From Anaerolineae bacterium (GTDB lineage: Bacteria > Chloroflexota > Anaerolineae > Anaerolineales > UBA4823), in the NCBI GenBank assembly GCA_030622805.1, contig JAUXFR010000002.1, positions 1-18,711 of the forward strand: a stretch of DNA of 18,711 nucleotides, given 5' to 3'. Every line of letters begins with the position of its first letter. Within the stretch, counting starts at the first letter, position 1. Both the position numbers and the translations under genes were made by a program. Below the pieces are notes generated by a model. The model did no database searches. It was given only the letters and a program-made list of their open reading frames with translations, and was not told the DNA's origin. Shown here in pieces: positions 8,149 to 14,918 of this stretch.

Positions 8149-8643
8149 CTATCCTATTCGTTTTGTTGAACTGAGTTCATTTTCGGAATACACTTTCCAG
8201 CCTAATGCTTCAAACTCTTCAGTTTTATAAATTTCCTTTGGGACGCGAACCAGAAGTGCTTCTGCCTCCGCAAGTAATTTGTTATCCGGTCCATAAATGT
8301 GTCCCGAAGCCGAAGCTGTGCGGCTTTTCACTTTCCCAGCCTTTCCAACCAGACGTAACGGCTGATTAACCGGAACATTTTCTCGGTATCGGATGTTCAG
8401 ACGAGCAGTGAACATCAAACGTTGTGGGTCATCGACGATTAATGACCGGTAGGATATCTCATCTAACATCGCAGCCACGATACCACCATGTACAATTCCT
8501 GGATAACCCTGGTACGCTTCGTCAACAGTGTACCTCGCTTCAACTTCACCAGGTCGGATATTATAAAATCTGATTTTTAAACCGATTTGGTTGGCCAAGC
8601 CACATGCGAAACAATCACGAGAGTTAGGTTGTAACTTCTTCAC
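8149..8643 (-). CDS. PaaI-family hotdog-fold thioesterase
   Basis: A predicted acyl-CoA thioesterase of 164 residues from GTG 8641-8643. GAGGAG at 8653-8658, 9 nt upstream, decides this start. An ATG at 8676 adds 11 residues but has no ribosome site. The start MKKLQPNS-x-DCFACGL is typical of the family. The hotdog domain holds PGIVHGGIVAAMLDE at residues 48-62, with the HGG motif and Asp61 placed as in PaaI-type enzymes. CFACG near the N-terminus is common in this subgroup. It is the first gene of the minus-strand hydroxylase operon, 8 nt before the FAD subunit. That would fit release of CoA from a catabolic intermediate or housekeeping CoA salvage; the substrate cannot be told from sequence. 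Confidence 0.88.
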   Translation of the reverse strand: MKKLQPNSRDCFACGLANQIGLKIRFYNIRPGEVEARYTVDEAYQGYPGIVHGGIVAAMLDEISYRSLIVDDPQRLMFTARLNIRYRENVPVNQPLRLVGKAGKVKSRTASASGHIYGPDNKLLAEAEALLVRVPKEIYKTEEFEALGWKVYSENELSSTKRIG

Positions 8644-8652
8644 GATGTTAAT

Positions 8653-8658
8653 CTCCTC
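8653..8658 (-). promoter_or_regulatory. Ribosome binding site deciding the GTG start of the thioesterase
   Basis: The minus strand reads GAGGAG here, 9 nt before GTG 8641-8643. The alternative ATG at 8676 is preceded only by an A/T-rich stretch, so this site argues that translation starts at GTG. Confidence 0.7.
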
Positions 8659-8714
8659 ATGTTTTCCTGCAATCATATATTATTTAATAATGTTTCATTG
8701 TTTCTCGTAACATT

Positions 8715-8720
8715 ATTATA
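8715..8720 (-). promoter_or_regulatory. Probable -10 box for the thioesterase-hydroxylase operon
   Basis: A perfect TATAAT on the minus strand, 72 nt upstream of the thioesterase GTG. No convincing -35 hexamer is found at 16-18 nt spacing. Placement in the A/T-rich part of the divergent intergenic region supports a promoter, but the match is to one element only. Confidence 0.4.
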
Positions 8721-8797
8721 CTATTCAGGGGATTATTCCGATCATATTCACAGGAATCTTGTAAGTTTCATTTCAGCAATGGGGAATCGTAATAAGG

Positions 8798-8803
8798 TAT
8801 AAT
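8798..8803 (+). promoter_or_regulatory. Probable -10 box for the glmS leader RNA
   Basis: A perfect TATAAT on the plus strand, about 64 nt before the predicted ribozyme cleavage site. No good -35 hexamer is visible at normal spacing. Transcription would start near 8810 and give a leader of about 465 nt before glmS. Confidence 0.45.
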
Positions 8804-8866
8804 AAAACATAGGTATCTTTATTCTCACAGGAGGTGAACGGTTCTTTATTTCATCCGGGGAAGACA

Positions 8867-9190
8867 GCGCAAGGGCCATGCGAAAGTGATTAGTAATCAG
8901 TCAGCCAGATAATTGGGTAATGTTAATAGTATGGACCATACTTACCTGATCAACTGATCGACCAATTCCTTTCAAGTGGTTGACGAGGATGAGGGTTCCT
9001 GCTCGCAAGAGCGGGTTAACCGGGCAGCGAGAAAGGCTCGCTCGACAGGTTACCAGCCTGAATACCGGGAAAATCGAAAGATCAGCGGAAGCCCTCCGGG
9101 TACGCCTAAGCCCGACATCTTTCCCTCCAAACAAAATTCTGCTACAAAGATTCTCGGATAACCGGATTGACAAAAAGCAGAAACGCGGCA
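8867..9190 (+). ncRNA. glmS ribozyme: glmS ribozyme/riboswitch with enlarged P1 and P2
   Basis: This RNA lies directly upstream of glmS. In known glmS ribozymes, glucosamine-6-phosphate binding triggers self-cleavage before the GCGC element and lowers glmS expression. The sequence has A-GCGC-AAG (8866-8873, predicted cut after A8866). P1 is GGCCAT (8874-8879) with GTGGTT (8976-8981), continued by GAAAG (8882-8886) with CTTTC (8969-8973) and AATTGG (8911-8916) with CCAATT (8962-8967). The core GTTGACGAGGATG (8979-8991) matches my memory of Bacillus ribozymes exactly. P2 pairs GAGGG (8991-8995) with CCCTC (9092-9096), after the core-like AGCGGAAG (9084-9091). P3 is CGGGT/GCCCG (9097-9114). P4 may be TTCTGCT (9137-9143) with AGCAGAA (9176-9182). 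Insertions enlarge P1 by about 80 nt and P2 by about 70 nt (GCAA- and GAAA-capped hairpins). Ends and the P3/P4 fold are less certain than the core. Confidence 0.8.
8928..8942. repeat. Perfect inverted repeat inside the ribozyme P1 insertion
   Basis: AGTATGG and CCATACT flank a single A, giving a perfect 7+1+7 palindrome. In RNA it forms a 6-bp hairpin with a 3-nt loop at the tip of the extended P1. A second palindrome, TGATTA-G-TAATCA (8887-8899), lies in the same insertion. Both fit the RNA fold; a DNA operator is an alternative reading. Confidence 0.6.
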
Positions 9191-9202
9191 ATCTCGTGCA
9201 AA

Positions 9203-9237
9203 GTGCCAAAAATTTGTGATCGTTATTTCTCTGGCAC
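9203..9237 (+). other. Hairpin between the ribozyme and the glmS ribosome site
   Basis: GTGCCA (9203-9208) can pair with TGGCAC (9232-9237), a 6-bp stem with a 23-nt A/T-rich loop. It ends 22 nt before the ribosome binding site, so it does not mask it. It has no T-tract and is not a terminator. Confidence 0.4.
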
Positions 9238-9259
9238 ATAACAACTTTTGATAGATTCT

Positions 9260-9265
9260 GGAGGG
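9260..9265 (+). promoter_or_regulatory. Ribosome binding site fixing the glmS start
   Basis: GGAGGG lies 9 nt before ATG 9275-9277. This start gives Met-Cys-Gly-Ile, as needed to expose the catalytic cysteine. The upstream in-frame ATG at 9248 would bury that cysteine and has no ribosome site. Confidence 0.85.
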
Positions 9266-9274
9266 ATCCCTAAT

Positions 9275-11119
9275 ATGTGTGGAATCGTTGGTTATATCGG
9301 ACCGCGGGATGCGACTCCCGTCATCCTCGCGGGATTAAAACGGTTGGAATATCGTGGTTATGACTCAGCCGGGTTGGCTATTATCGAAGATGGCAGGATA
9401 AAAATCCGCCGCGATGTCGGTAAACTTTCCCAGCTTGAAAGCCTCGTAGAGGAATCACCCGTAAGCGGCAACATTGGTATCGGACATACCCGCTGGGCAA
9501 CGCACGGCGAACCCAGCGCGCGCAACGCCCACCCACATCTTGGTATGACGGGTGACATTGTCCTGGTGCACAATGGTATCGTTGAAAATTACATGGAACT
9601 CAGAGAGGAATTGAGCGCTGAGGGTGCAGTTTTTAATTCAGAGACAGACAGCGAAGTTATTGTCCACCTGGTTGAACGATACCTTTCAACCAACGGCAAT
9701 CTGGTTGATGCAGCAAGAAATGCGCTCAGCCACCTGAGAGGCGCACATGGGATTGTTATGATCTCATCAAAAGAACCGGATAAGATCGTCGCCGCACGTA
9801 TCGGCAACGCAGGGGGAGTGGTCGTGGGCATGGGAGAGGGCGAAATGCACATCGCATCCGACATGCCAGCAATCCTTGAGCACACGAGAAAAATAGTTTT
9901 TCTGGAATCACAGCAGATAGCCGTAGTCACCCGTCAGGGTCTGGACATCTTGGCTTTAGATGGGCGGACTATCGATTATCAGGTAAGTTCCGTGTCCTGG
10001 GATCCGGTATCAGCGGAAAAAGGCGAATTCAAACACTTCATGGAAAAGGAAATCCACGAACAGGTGCGCTCGCTGACAGAAACGATCTCCGGTCGTATAG
10101 ATTTTCGCAATGGGCACAGCATCCGCTTACCTGAGCTCAACCTGACTCAGAAGTTCGCGCAGGATATTCGAAAGATCTTTATCACTGCCTGCGGTACGGC
10201 TGCGCATGCCGGCATGGTCGGAAAAGTGCTCATCGAGCATATCGCACGCATACCAGTTGAAGTTGACATCGCATCAGAGTTCCGCTACCGCGATCCAATT
10301 GTAGATGAGAATACAGTGTTGCTGGCTGTCAGCCAATCCGGAGAGACAGCAGACACATTAGCAGCCATGGAAGAAGGACAGCGCAAAGGTGCGACCCTGT
10401 GGTCGATCGTCAACGTGATTGGCTCACAAGCCATGCGAATCTCTGATGGGTACATATCTATGCAGAGCGGTCCGGAGATCGGTGTGGCTTCCACTAAAGC
10501 ATACACCGCGCCGCTGGTAGATCTCTACATGCTGGCGATCCTGCTTGGAGACCTGCGTGGGACGTTGGACAGAAAATCGCGACAAAAGCTGGTAGACGAT
10601 CTGCGCTTGTTACCGGATCTCGCCGGTCGCTGCCTTGACAGGGAAGCTGAGGTTGAGCGTTTAGCTCGTGAATTGATCCACGTCAATCACTGTCTTTACC
10701 TGGGTCGGGGGATTAATATGCCAACCGCGTACGAAGGGGCGCTTAAGCTGAAAGAGATCTCCTACATCCATGCCGAAGGATATCCGGCTGGCGAAATGAA
10801 GCATGGTCCTATCGCACTGATCGACCGGGAGATGCCGGTGGTTGTCATCGCACCCCGCGATCCCTGGTACGAGAAGATGTTCAGCCAGATCGAACAGGCG
10901 AAAGCCCGCGGGGGTGTGGTCATCGCAGTGGCAACCGACGGCGATCAAACCATCGCTGATATCGCCGACCACGTGCTTTGGGTACCGCATACCCCATGGC
11001 TGCTCAGTCCAGTAACAACAGTTATCCCACTTCAGATGCTGGCATACCACATCGCCGCTCAGCGGGGACTGGACGTGGACCAGCCGCGCAACCTGGCGAA
11101 AAGTGTCACAGTCGAGTAA
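9275..11119 (+). CDS. glmS: Glutamine-fructose-6-phosphate aminotransferase (isomerizing)
   Basis: This enzyme makes glucosamine-6-phosphate from fructose-6-phosphate and glutamine, the first step to UDP-GlcNAc for the cell wall. The 614-residue protein has the usual length. The class II glutamine amidotransferase domain (about 1-220) begins MCGIVGYIG, with the nucleophilic cysteine exposed after Met removal, followed by LEYRGYDSAG, GIGHTRWATHG and HNGIVENY. Two SIS sugar-isomerase domains follow (about 290-430 and 460-600), with SQSGETADT, STKAYTA, EGYPAGEMKHGP and the C-terminal DQPRNLAKSVTVE tail. It is the only plus-strand gene in the window. A glmS ribozyme-like leader sits directly upstream, implying feedback by its product, and a strong terminator follows the stop codon immediately. 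Confidence 0.98.
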   Translation: MCGIVGYIGPRDATPVILAGLKRLEYRGYDSAGLAIIEDGRIKIRRDVGKLSQLESLVEESPVSGNIGIGHTRWATHGEPSARNAHPHLGMTGDIVLVHNGIVENYMELREELSAEGAVFNSETDSEVIVHLVERYLSTNGNLVDAARNALSHLRGAHGIVMISSKEPDKIVAARIGNAGGVVVGMGEGEMHIASDMPAILEHTRKIVFLESQQIAVVTRQGLDILALDGRTIDYQVSSVSWDPVSAEKGEFKHFMEKEIHEQVRSLTETISGRIDFRNGHSIRLPELNLTQKFAQDIRKIFITACGTAAHAGMVGKVLIEHIARIPVEVDIASEFRYRDPIVDENTVLLAVSQSGETADTLAAMEEGQRKGATLWSIVNVIGSQAMRISDGYISMQSGPEIGVASTKAYTAPLVDLYMLAILLGDLRGTLDRKSRQKLVDDLRLLPDLAGRCLDREAEVERLARELIHVNHCLYLGRGINMPTAYEGALKLKEISYIHAEGYPAGEMKHGPIALIDREMPVVVIAPRDPWYEKMFSQIEQAKARGGVVIAVATDGDQTIADIADHVLWVPHTPWLLSPVTTVIPLQMLAYHIAAQRGLDVDQPRNLAKSVTVE

Positions 11120-11163
11120 TTAAGAAAGGGCTGTCCCAAAAGTAGGGGCAGCCCTTTCTTAAT
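11119..11163. terminator. Bidirectional intrinsic terminator between glmS and the glycosidase-like gene
   Basis: ATTAAGAAAGGGCTG and CAGCCCTTTCTTAAT form a perfect 15-bp stem. A further CCC/GGG pairing next to the loop extends it to about 18 bp. Each strand ends in a T-rich run (CTTTCTTAAT), so it can stop transcription from both sides. It overlaps the last base of the glmS stop codon and contains the stop codon of the convergent gene. Confidence 0.93.
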
Positions 11164-12196
11164 AATATCCCTGCCTGCTGCGTCCAATGACGATCACAAG
11201 CACCAATGCGATCAACACCATCGTCAGAAAAATCCACTTCAGATCGAATAAGTTTCCAACAGGATCGACGGAATCAAGGGATGAAGACTGGCCTGTATTC
11301 GCACTGGTATCAAACCCAAATAAACTAAGAACTGGTGAACTTGTTTGACCTTCAACTGCGCTAATAACAGCGATTGCCTGGGGAATCTTGCGATCCGATG
11401 ATATGTAAGTTTTCCCCTGGCAGATCAACTGCGTGGATCCACCGCCATCCAGCATCATTACTTTGTCAGCACCAAAATCCCGCAGCACTCTGGCAGCGTC
11501 CTTCTGGCGGGAGGTCTTGGTGCTAAAAATTAATATCGTTTCGTATCGACCATCTCCATTATGGTCATCAATCCCTACAAAGGTCCTGGCGAGGTATTTG
11601 GTTGGGCTCTTTCGAGCGTCTTCGGTCAATCCAACTATGATATTAGGGGCAGACGACGAATACAGCACCTGCTGACTAAATGGACGGATTTCTGCCTTAT
11701 CATCCCAGACCTCTAGCATCAATTTTTGATCGGCATGTTCATTCTTGCCGTAACCGTCACTGATAATTTCATTATTAATTTTTAGGGGAAACGGTAATCT
11801 CGTTGGGGATTCACCCATCAAGAAAAATAGGCCGTTTGTTACACAAAACACCTCGCCCGATTCACTGTTGATTTCCTTCCAGAATTGGTTGAGTGATTTT
11901 GACTGGATTCTAGGATCGTCTCCACCATAAACACCCTGACCTGCTCTTTTATCTGTTATTTCTCCCCTAAGTAATTGTACCGATGCGCCAAGGTTTAGAT
12001 CGATGACCTGTACAAAATCAGGGTTGCCACCGGGGTAATCCTTGCGATAAAGAATAACACCATCATCAGATTTTACTTTGTAGAACCCCGTCGGAACTTG
12101 TACTTCAGGGACACTCGCCTGCGTAGGAATAACAATCGCAGCGAGCATTAGTACCGTGCAAACCAGGATATTGACAGCCTTCCACTTGAACATCAT
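11159..12196 (-). CDS. Secreted, membrane-anchored phosphodiester glycosidase (NAGPA-like) domain protein
   Basis: A 345-residue extracytoplasmic protein. Residues 1-28 look like a signal peptide (FKWK, a hydrophobic core, then IPTQA). The body matches the phosphodiester glycosidase family related to GlcNAc-1-phosphodiester alpha-N-acetylglucosaminidase: VTNGLFFL near 119-126, RTFVGID near 204-210, and the family hallmark VMMLDGGGSTQLI at 246-258. An acidic DHNGDGR loop (211-217) could bind calcium. A transmembrane helix spans about 320-337, followed by a short basic tail (RSRQGYY), so the protein would be anchored by its C-terminus with the enzyme outside. Bacterial members act on cell-surface or teichoic-type sugar phosphodiesters, or are uncharacterised. 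It has its own promoter and no ribosome site, so a leaderless transcript is likely. The neighbour glmS also concerns amino-sugar metabolism, but is convergent. Confidence 0.82.
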   Translation of the reverse strand: MMFKWKAVNILVCTVLMLAAIVIPTQASVPEVQVPTGFYKVKSDDGVILYRKDYPGGNPDFVQVIDLNLGASVQLLRGEITDKRAGQGVYGGDDPRIQSKSLNQFWKEINSESGEVFCVTNGLFFLMGESPTRLPFPLKINNEIISDGYGKNEHADQKLMLEVWDDKAEIRPFSQQVLYSSSAPNIIVGLTEDARKSPTKYLARTFVGIDDHNGDGRYETILIFSTKTSRQKDAARVLRDFGADKVMMLDGGGSTQLICQGKTYISSDRKIPQAIAVISAVEGQTSSPVLSLFGFDTSANTGQSSSLDSVDPVGNLFDLKWIFLTMVLIALVLVIVIGRSRQGYY

Positions 12197-12206
12197 GACA
12201 GTGGAG

Positions 12207-12235
12207 ATCGTAGCACATATGTTCTATATCGTCAA
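12207..12235 (-). promoter_or_regulatory. Sigma70-type promoter of the glycosidase-like gene, likely leaderless
   Basis: The minus strand reads TTGACG (12230-12235), a 17-nt spacer, then TACGAT (12207-12212). The expected transcription start, about 7 nt downstream of the -10, falls near 12200, only about 4 nt before the ATG at 12196. No Shine-Dalgarno sequence precedes that ATG, consistent with a leaderless mRNA. Confidence 0.55.
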
Positions 12236-12266
12236 GGTAGTTTGTACGGCTTCACTTGCAATGTAA

Positions 12267-13265
12267 TTAAACAGTTGCAAACGTATCGATCAACAGGCGT
12301 ACATCTCCACCCACCGGATAGAGGATCGGACAGGTGCATCCGTGCAGCCGGTATTCGTCCACCTTCGCACGCGCTTCTGTGGGTGTTCCCGAAGCCGTAA
12401 TACGATAGATTAAGTCCTCCGGCACCAAATACTTGGCGCGCTCGATCTGCTCTTTCGTGGCAGGCCAGCCCAGGATCGACTGGATCTCCGTTACCACGTC
12501 TTGAGAAACACCGGAGGCTTTAGCGATGTGTGGTTGTTGTGCCAGGTACTGCGTCAACAGTTCGCGTGTGGTGTCAATCGCCCGCTCAGGATCGGGATCA
12601 ACCGAACAGACCACCAATTGTGGGCGGTCCACCTCATCCAGAGTCTTACCCACTTTCTGGGCGCCCTCCTCCAGCATCTCCAGTGCCTGATCGTTGTACT
12701 CCGGCGGAACACAATAGTTCAACACTACCCCATCTGCGATTTCCCCGGTCAGCTTCAACATCTTGTCCCCCGTGGCTCCGATCATGATTGGTACATGACG
12801 CGGTTCTCGACGACCGTGAACAACATCCAGTTCGATCCCATCCACGTGATGGAACTCGCCGTGATATGTAACCCGCTCCATGTTCAGCAGGCGGCGAAGC
12901 AATTCCACAGTTTCGCGCATCGCTTTGAGCGGTTTACGGCGCTCGATACCAACGTTGCGGGCCAGGGGATCCCACCAAGCGCCGATGCCGCAAATAATAC
13001 GGTCCGGTGCCAGATCATCTAGCGTCAGGAACGTCGCTGCCAGCAAGCCGATATTGCGTGTCCAGTTGTTGATCACACCAGATCCTACTTTGATGCGCTC
13101 CGTTACGGCCGCGTATGCCGCCATCGGGACAATCGCATCACGCACGAGGCGCGACTCCGCCTGCCAGACTGCTTCAAAACCACGTTCTTCTGCATAACGA
13201 ACATAATCCAGACCGTCTCGAAGATCATGCGCATCCTGTAAATACAAACTAACTCTCTCTGACAT
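12267..13265 (-). CDS. LLM-class (luciferase-like) F420-dependent oxidoreductase
   Basis: A 332-residue TIM-barrel protein of the bacterial luciferase-like superfamily, related to methylenetetrahydromethanopterin reductase (Mer). It shows the expected N-terminal barrel (YVRYAEERGFEAVWQAE), KVGSGVINNWTRN, the phosphate/cofactor-binding GIGAWWDPLARNVGIERRKP segment near residues 93-112, and VPIMIGATGDKMLKLTGEIADGVVLN near 158-183. Members use F420 or FMN for hydride transfer; the exact substrate cannot be read from sequence. It lies at the end of the F420 biosynthesis operon, with a 14-nt gap after cofC and GGAGG 4 nt before its ATG. That position makes F420 the likely cofactor. No signal peptide, so cytoplasmic. 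Confidence 0.9.
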   Translation of the reverse strand: MSERVSLYLQDAHDLRDGLDYVRYAEERGFEAVWQAESRLVRDAIVPMAAYAAVTERIKVGSGVINNWTRNIGLLAATFLTLDDLAPDRIICGIGAWWDPLARNVGIERRKPLKAMRETVELLRRLLNMERVTYHGEFHHVDGIELDVVHGRREPRHVPIMIGATGDKMLKLTGEIADGVVLNYCVPPEYNDQALEMLEEGAQKVGKTLDEVDRPQLVVCSVDPDPERAIDTTRELLTQYLAQQPHIAKASGVSQDVVTEIQSILGWPATKEQIERAKYLVPEDLIYRITASGTPTEARAKVDEYRLHGCTCPILYPVGGDVRLLIDTFATV

Positions 13266-13279
13266 ATTTCCTCCGTTCC

Positions 13280-13903
13280 TTAATCAACTGGACTAAAAGA
13301 CCAATTTTCCATTTCCTCGCTCACCCAATCCAGATCCTCTGGCAGATCGACATCCAATGCAAGCGATGGTAGCTCAACAATTTCAAGGCGTGCACCGACT
13401 TGTTTGGCGTGTTTGCAATGCAGTAAAAATGAATCTGGCCCAAAATCGTACTTAATCAAACCAACCGGACAAACCATGAGCGCATTTGTGCCCTGCCGAT
13501 GACGATCTGGGGCAATCACAACAACAGGGGGATCTTTTGCATGTGTAAGAATTGCCTGCACGTCTTGCGGCGTTATCAAAGGTAGATCTGCAGGGATAAT
13601 TAATACCCCGCGCGTCGTGTATTCCCTGACAACCACCGTTGCCCGAGTCAGAGCCACGTTTAATCGCGGAGTTCCTTTTTCCTGCACAGTCCGCGCTCCA
13701 AAATCCCGTGCCAACGAGAGCGCACTGGGATCACGACTGACCACAAGTACGTTTTCAATTTCCGGGATTTCCAATAGGGTTTCCAATGTATGGATTAATA
13801 AATTTCGGTTCAGCATTTCGCGCTCTTCTTGAGTGAGAACTCCCGCAAGGCGCGATTTACCACGTTGTAGAGGTTTTACTGGTACGATCGCCCAAAGTGC
13901 CAT
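13280..13903 (-). CDS. cofC: 2-phospho-L-lactate guanylyltransferase (CofC/FbiD type)
   Basis: In F420 biosynthesis this enzyme activates a three-carbon phospho-acid (2-phospholactate, or phosphoenolpyruvate or 3-phosphoglycerate in other lineages) with GTP, and the product is used by CofD. The 207-residue protein has a nucleotidyltransferase fold: AIVPVKPLQRGKSRLA at the N-terminus, the LIIPADLPLIT metal-binding segment, APDRHRQGTNALM, FGPDSFLLHCKHAK, and the terminal LALDVDLPEDLDW. ATG 13901-13903 with GGAG 8 nt upstream is preferred; a GTG at 13912 overlaps that ribosome site and is less likely. It sits between cofD and the LLM oxidoreductase. Which substrate it uses cannot be decided here. 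Confidence 0.92.
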   Translation of the reverse strand: MALWAIVPVKPLQRGKSRLAGVLTQEEREMLNRNLLIHTLETLLEIPEIENVLVVSRDPSALSLARDFGARTVQEKGTPRLNVALTRATVVVREYTTRGVLIIPADLPLITPQDVQAILTHAKDPPVVVIAPDRHRQGTNALMVCPVGLIKYDFGPDSFLLHCKHAKQVGARLEIVELPSLALDVDLPEDLDWVSEEMENWSFSPVD

Positions 13904-13965
13904 CAAAGTCACTCCATGATTTTAGGAAAAATATTATTACAAACTATGGCCTCTCCTCGGTTTCA

Positions 13966-14916
13966 TCATTTAGGCGATTTCTCCATTTTTTTACCAAATG
14001 CAAGTACCTGGTATGCCAGGCGCTTTCGATCCTGCCGATTCTTCATCACCGTATCCGTTACATAAGGGAGAATGCCCGATCCTTCCACAAAACCAGCCTG
14101 ACCCACATCCAGGGTGTCCATGACAAATCCATCCAGCAGCCCACGATAATGCTGGGAGACGGATATTACCGATGGATCGATACCAAGCTCTGAATACATC
14201 TTCGCCGCAGGACCTTTGAGGGCTTTTCCACTCACAATGGGTGAAACGGCAAGTGTTCGTCGTTCTGCCACCATCTGGCGTAAGCCCGGGATCGAAAGGA
14301 TTGGATCCACACTCACCCAGGGGTTTGATGGGCAGATCACGACAAGGTCCGCCTGGTGTAATGATTCGATCACGCCAGGAGCTGGATTGGCATGCTCCAC
14401 ACCATTAAAACGAAAGCCCTTTACGCGCGGGTTGCACTGGCGATGCACGAAATATTCCTGAAAGGGTAATTCTCCTTCATCAGTATACACCCATGTGGGT
14501 ACAACGTCATCACTCATGGGCAGGATTTTGACACTGATGCCCCACGACGCGCAGAAATCGATTGTAATCTGGCTCAGAGTATCCCCAGCATGTAATCTTC
14601 TGGTGCGCTCCAGGTGCAGACCCAGATCGCGATCCCCCAAACGGAACCAGGTAGGACCGCCAAGCGCAGACAGCGAGTCCAGCACATTCCATGTCTCGTC
14701 TGCTCTACCCCACCCCGTCGCCGGGTTTGCGATCCCAGCCAACGTATAGCAAACTGTATCCAGATCCGGGCAGATATACAAACCTAAATGCTCAAAGTCA
14801 TCTCCAGTGTTTACGATAACGGTTAGATTTTCTGGATTCATCACCTGCGCCAGACCGTCCACCAGCTTTGCCCCCCCGACTCCACCAGCGAGTGCAACAA
14901 CATTCATATCTACCAT
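13966..14916 (-). CDS. cofD: 2-phospho-L-lactate transferase (CofD/FbiA type)
   Basis: This enzyme transfers the phospho-acid moiety from the CofC product to FO, giving F420-0 (or its dehydro form) and GMP. The 316-residue length is usual. Diagnostic motifs are ALAGGVGGAKLVDGLA at the N-terminus, VNTGDDFEHLGLYICPDLDTV near 36-56, WFRLGDRDLGLHLERT near 91-106, the FQEYFVHRQCNPRV segment, and CPSNPWVSVDPIL, which belongs to the FO/GDP-binding region. The start ATG is 2 nt past the cofE stop with no clear ribosome site, so translation is probably coupled to cofE. A second in-frame ATG three codons on is an equally possible start. Confidence 0.95.
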   Translation of the reverse strand: MVDMNVVALAGGVGGAKLVDGLAQVMNPENLTVIVNTGDDFEHLGLYICPDLDTVCYTLAGIANPATGWGRADETWNVLDSLSALGGPTWFRLGDRDLGLHLERTRRLHAGDTLSQITIDFCASWGISVKILPMSDDVVPTWVYTDEGELPFQEYFVHRQCNPRVKGFRFNGVEHANPAPGVIESLHQADLVVICPSNPWVSVDPILSIPGLRQMVAERRTLAVSPIVSGKALKGPAAKMYSELGIDPSVISVSQHYRGLLDGFVMDTLDVGQAGFVEGSGILPYVTDTVMKNRQDRKRLAYQVLAFGKKMEKSPK

Positions 14917-14918
14917 AT

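Noticed and set aside
8717..8722. Plus-strand TATACT as a second promoter for glmS
   Set aside because: It has no -35 partner and overlaps the better minus-strand TATAAT; 8798-8803 is the stronger plus-strand candidate.
8834..8893. A 19-codon frame starting at GTG within AGGAGGTG, as a possible leader peptide before the ribozyme
   Set aside because: The Shine-Dalgarno-like bases overlap the GTG itself, leaving no spacing, and the frame runs through the predicted cleavage site.
8944..8951. ACCTGATC, resembling part of a TPP riboswitch
   Set aside because: The rest of the THI-box consensus is absent, the downstream gene is glmS, and these bases fit the P1 insertion of the glmS ribozyme.
8901..9239. 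Overlapping open frames of 60-112 codons on both strands in the glmS leader
   Set aside because: They fall inside the ribozyme-like structure, show no protein family pattern, have no good ribosome sites, and have arginine/serine-rich compositions typical of random frames.
12252..12290. TTGCAA inverted repeat around the LLM oxidoreductase stop codon as a terminator
   Set aside because: The stem is only 6-8 bp with a bulge, and no T-tract follows.
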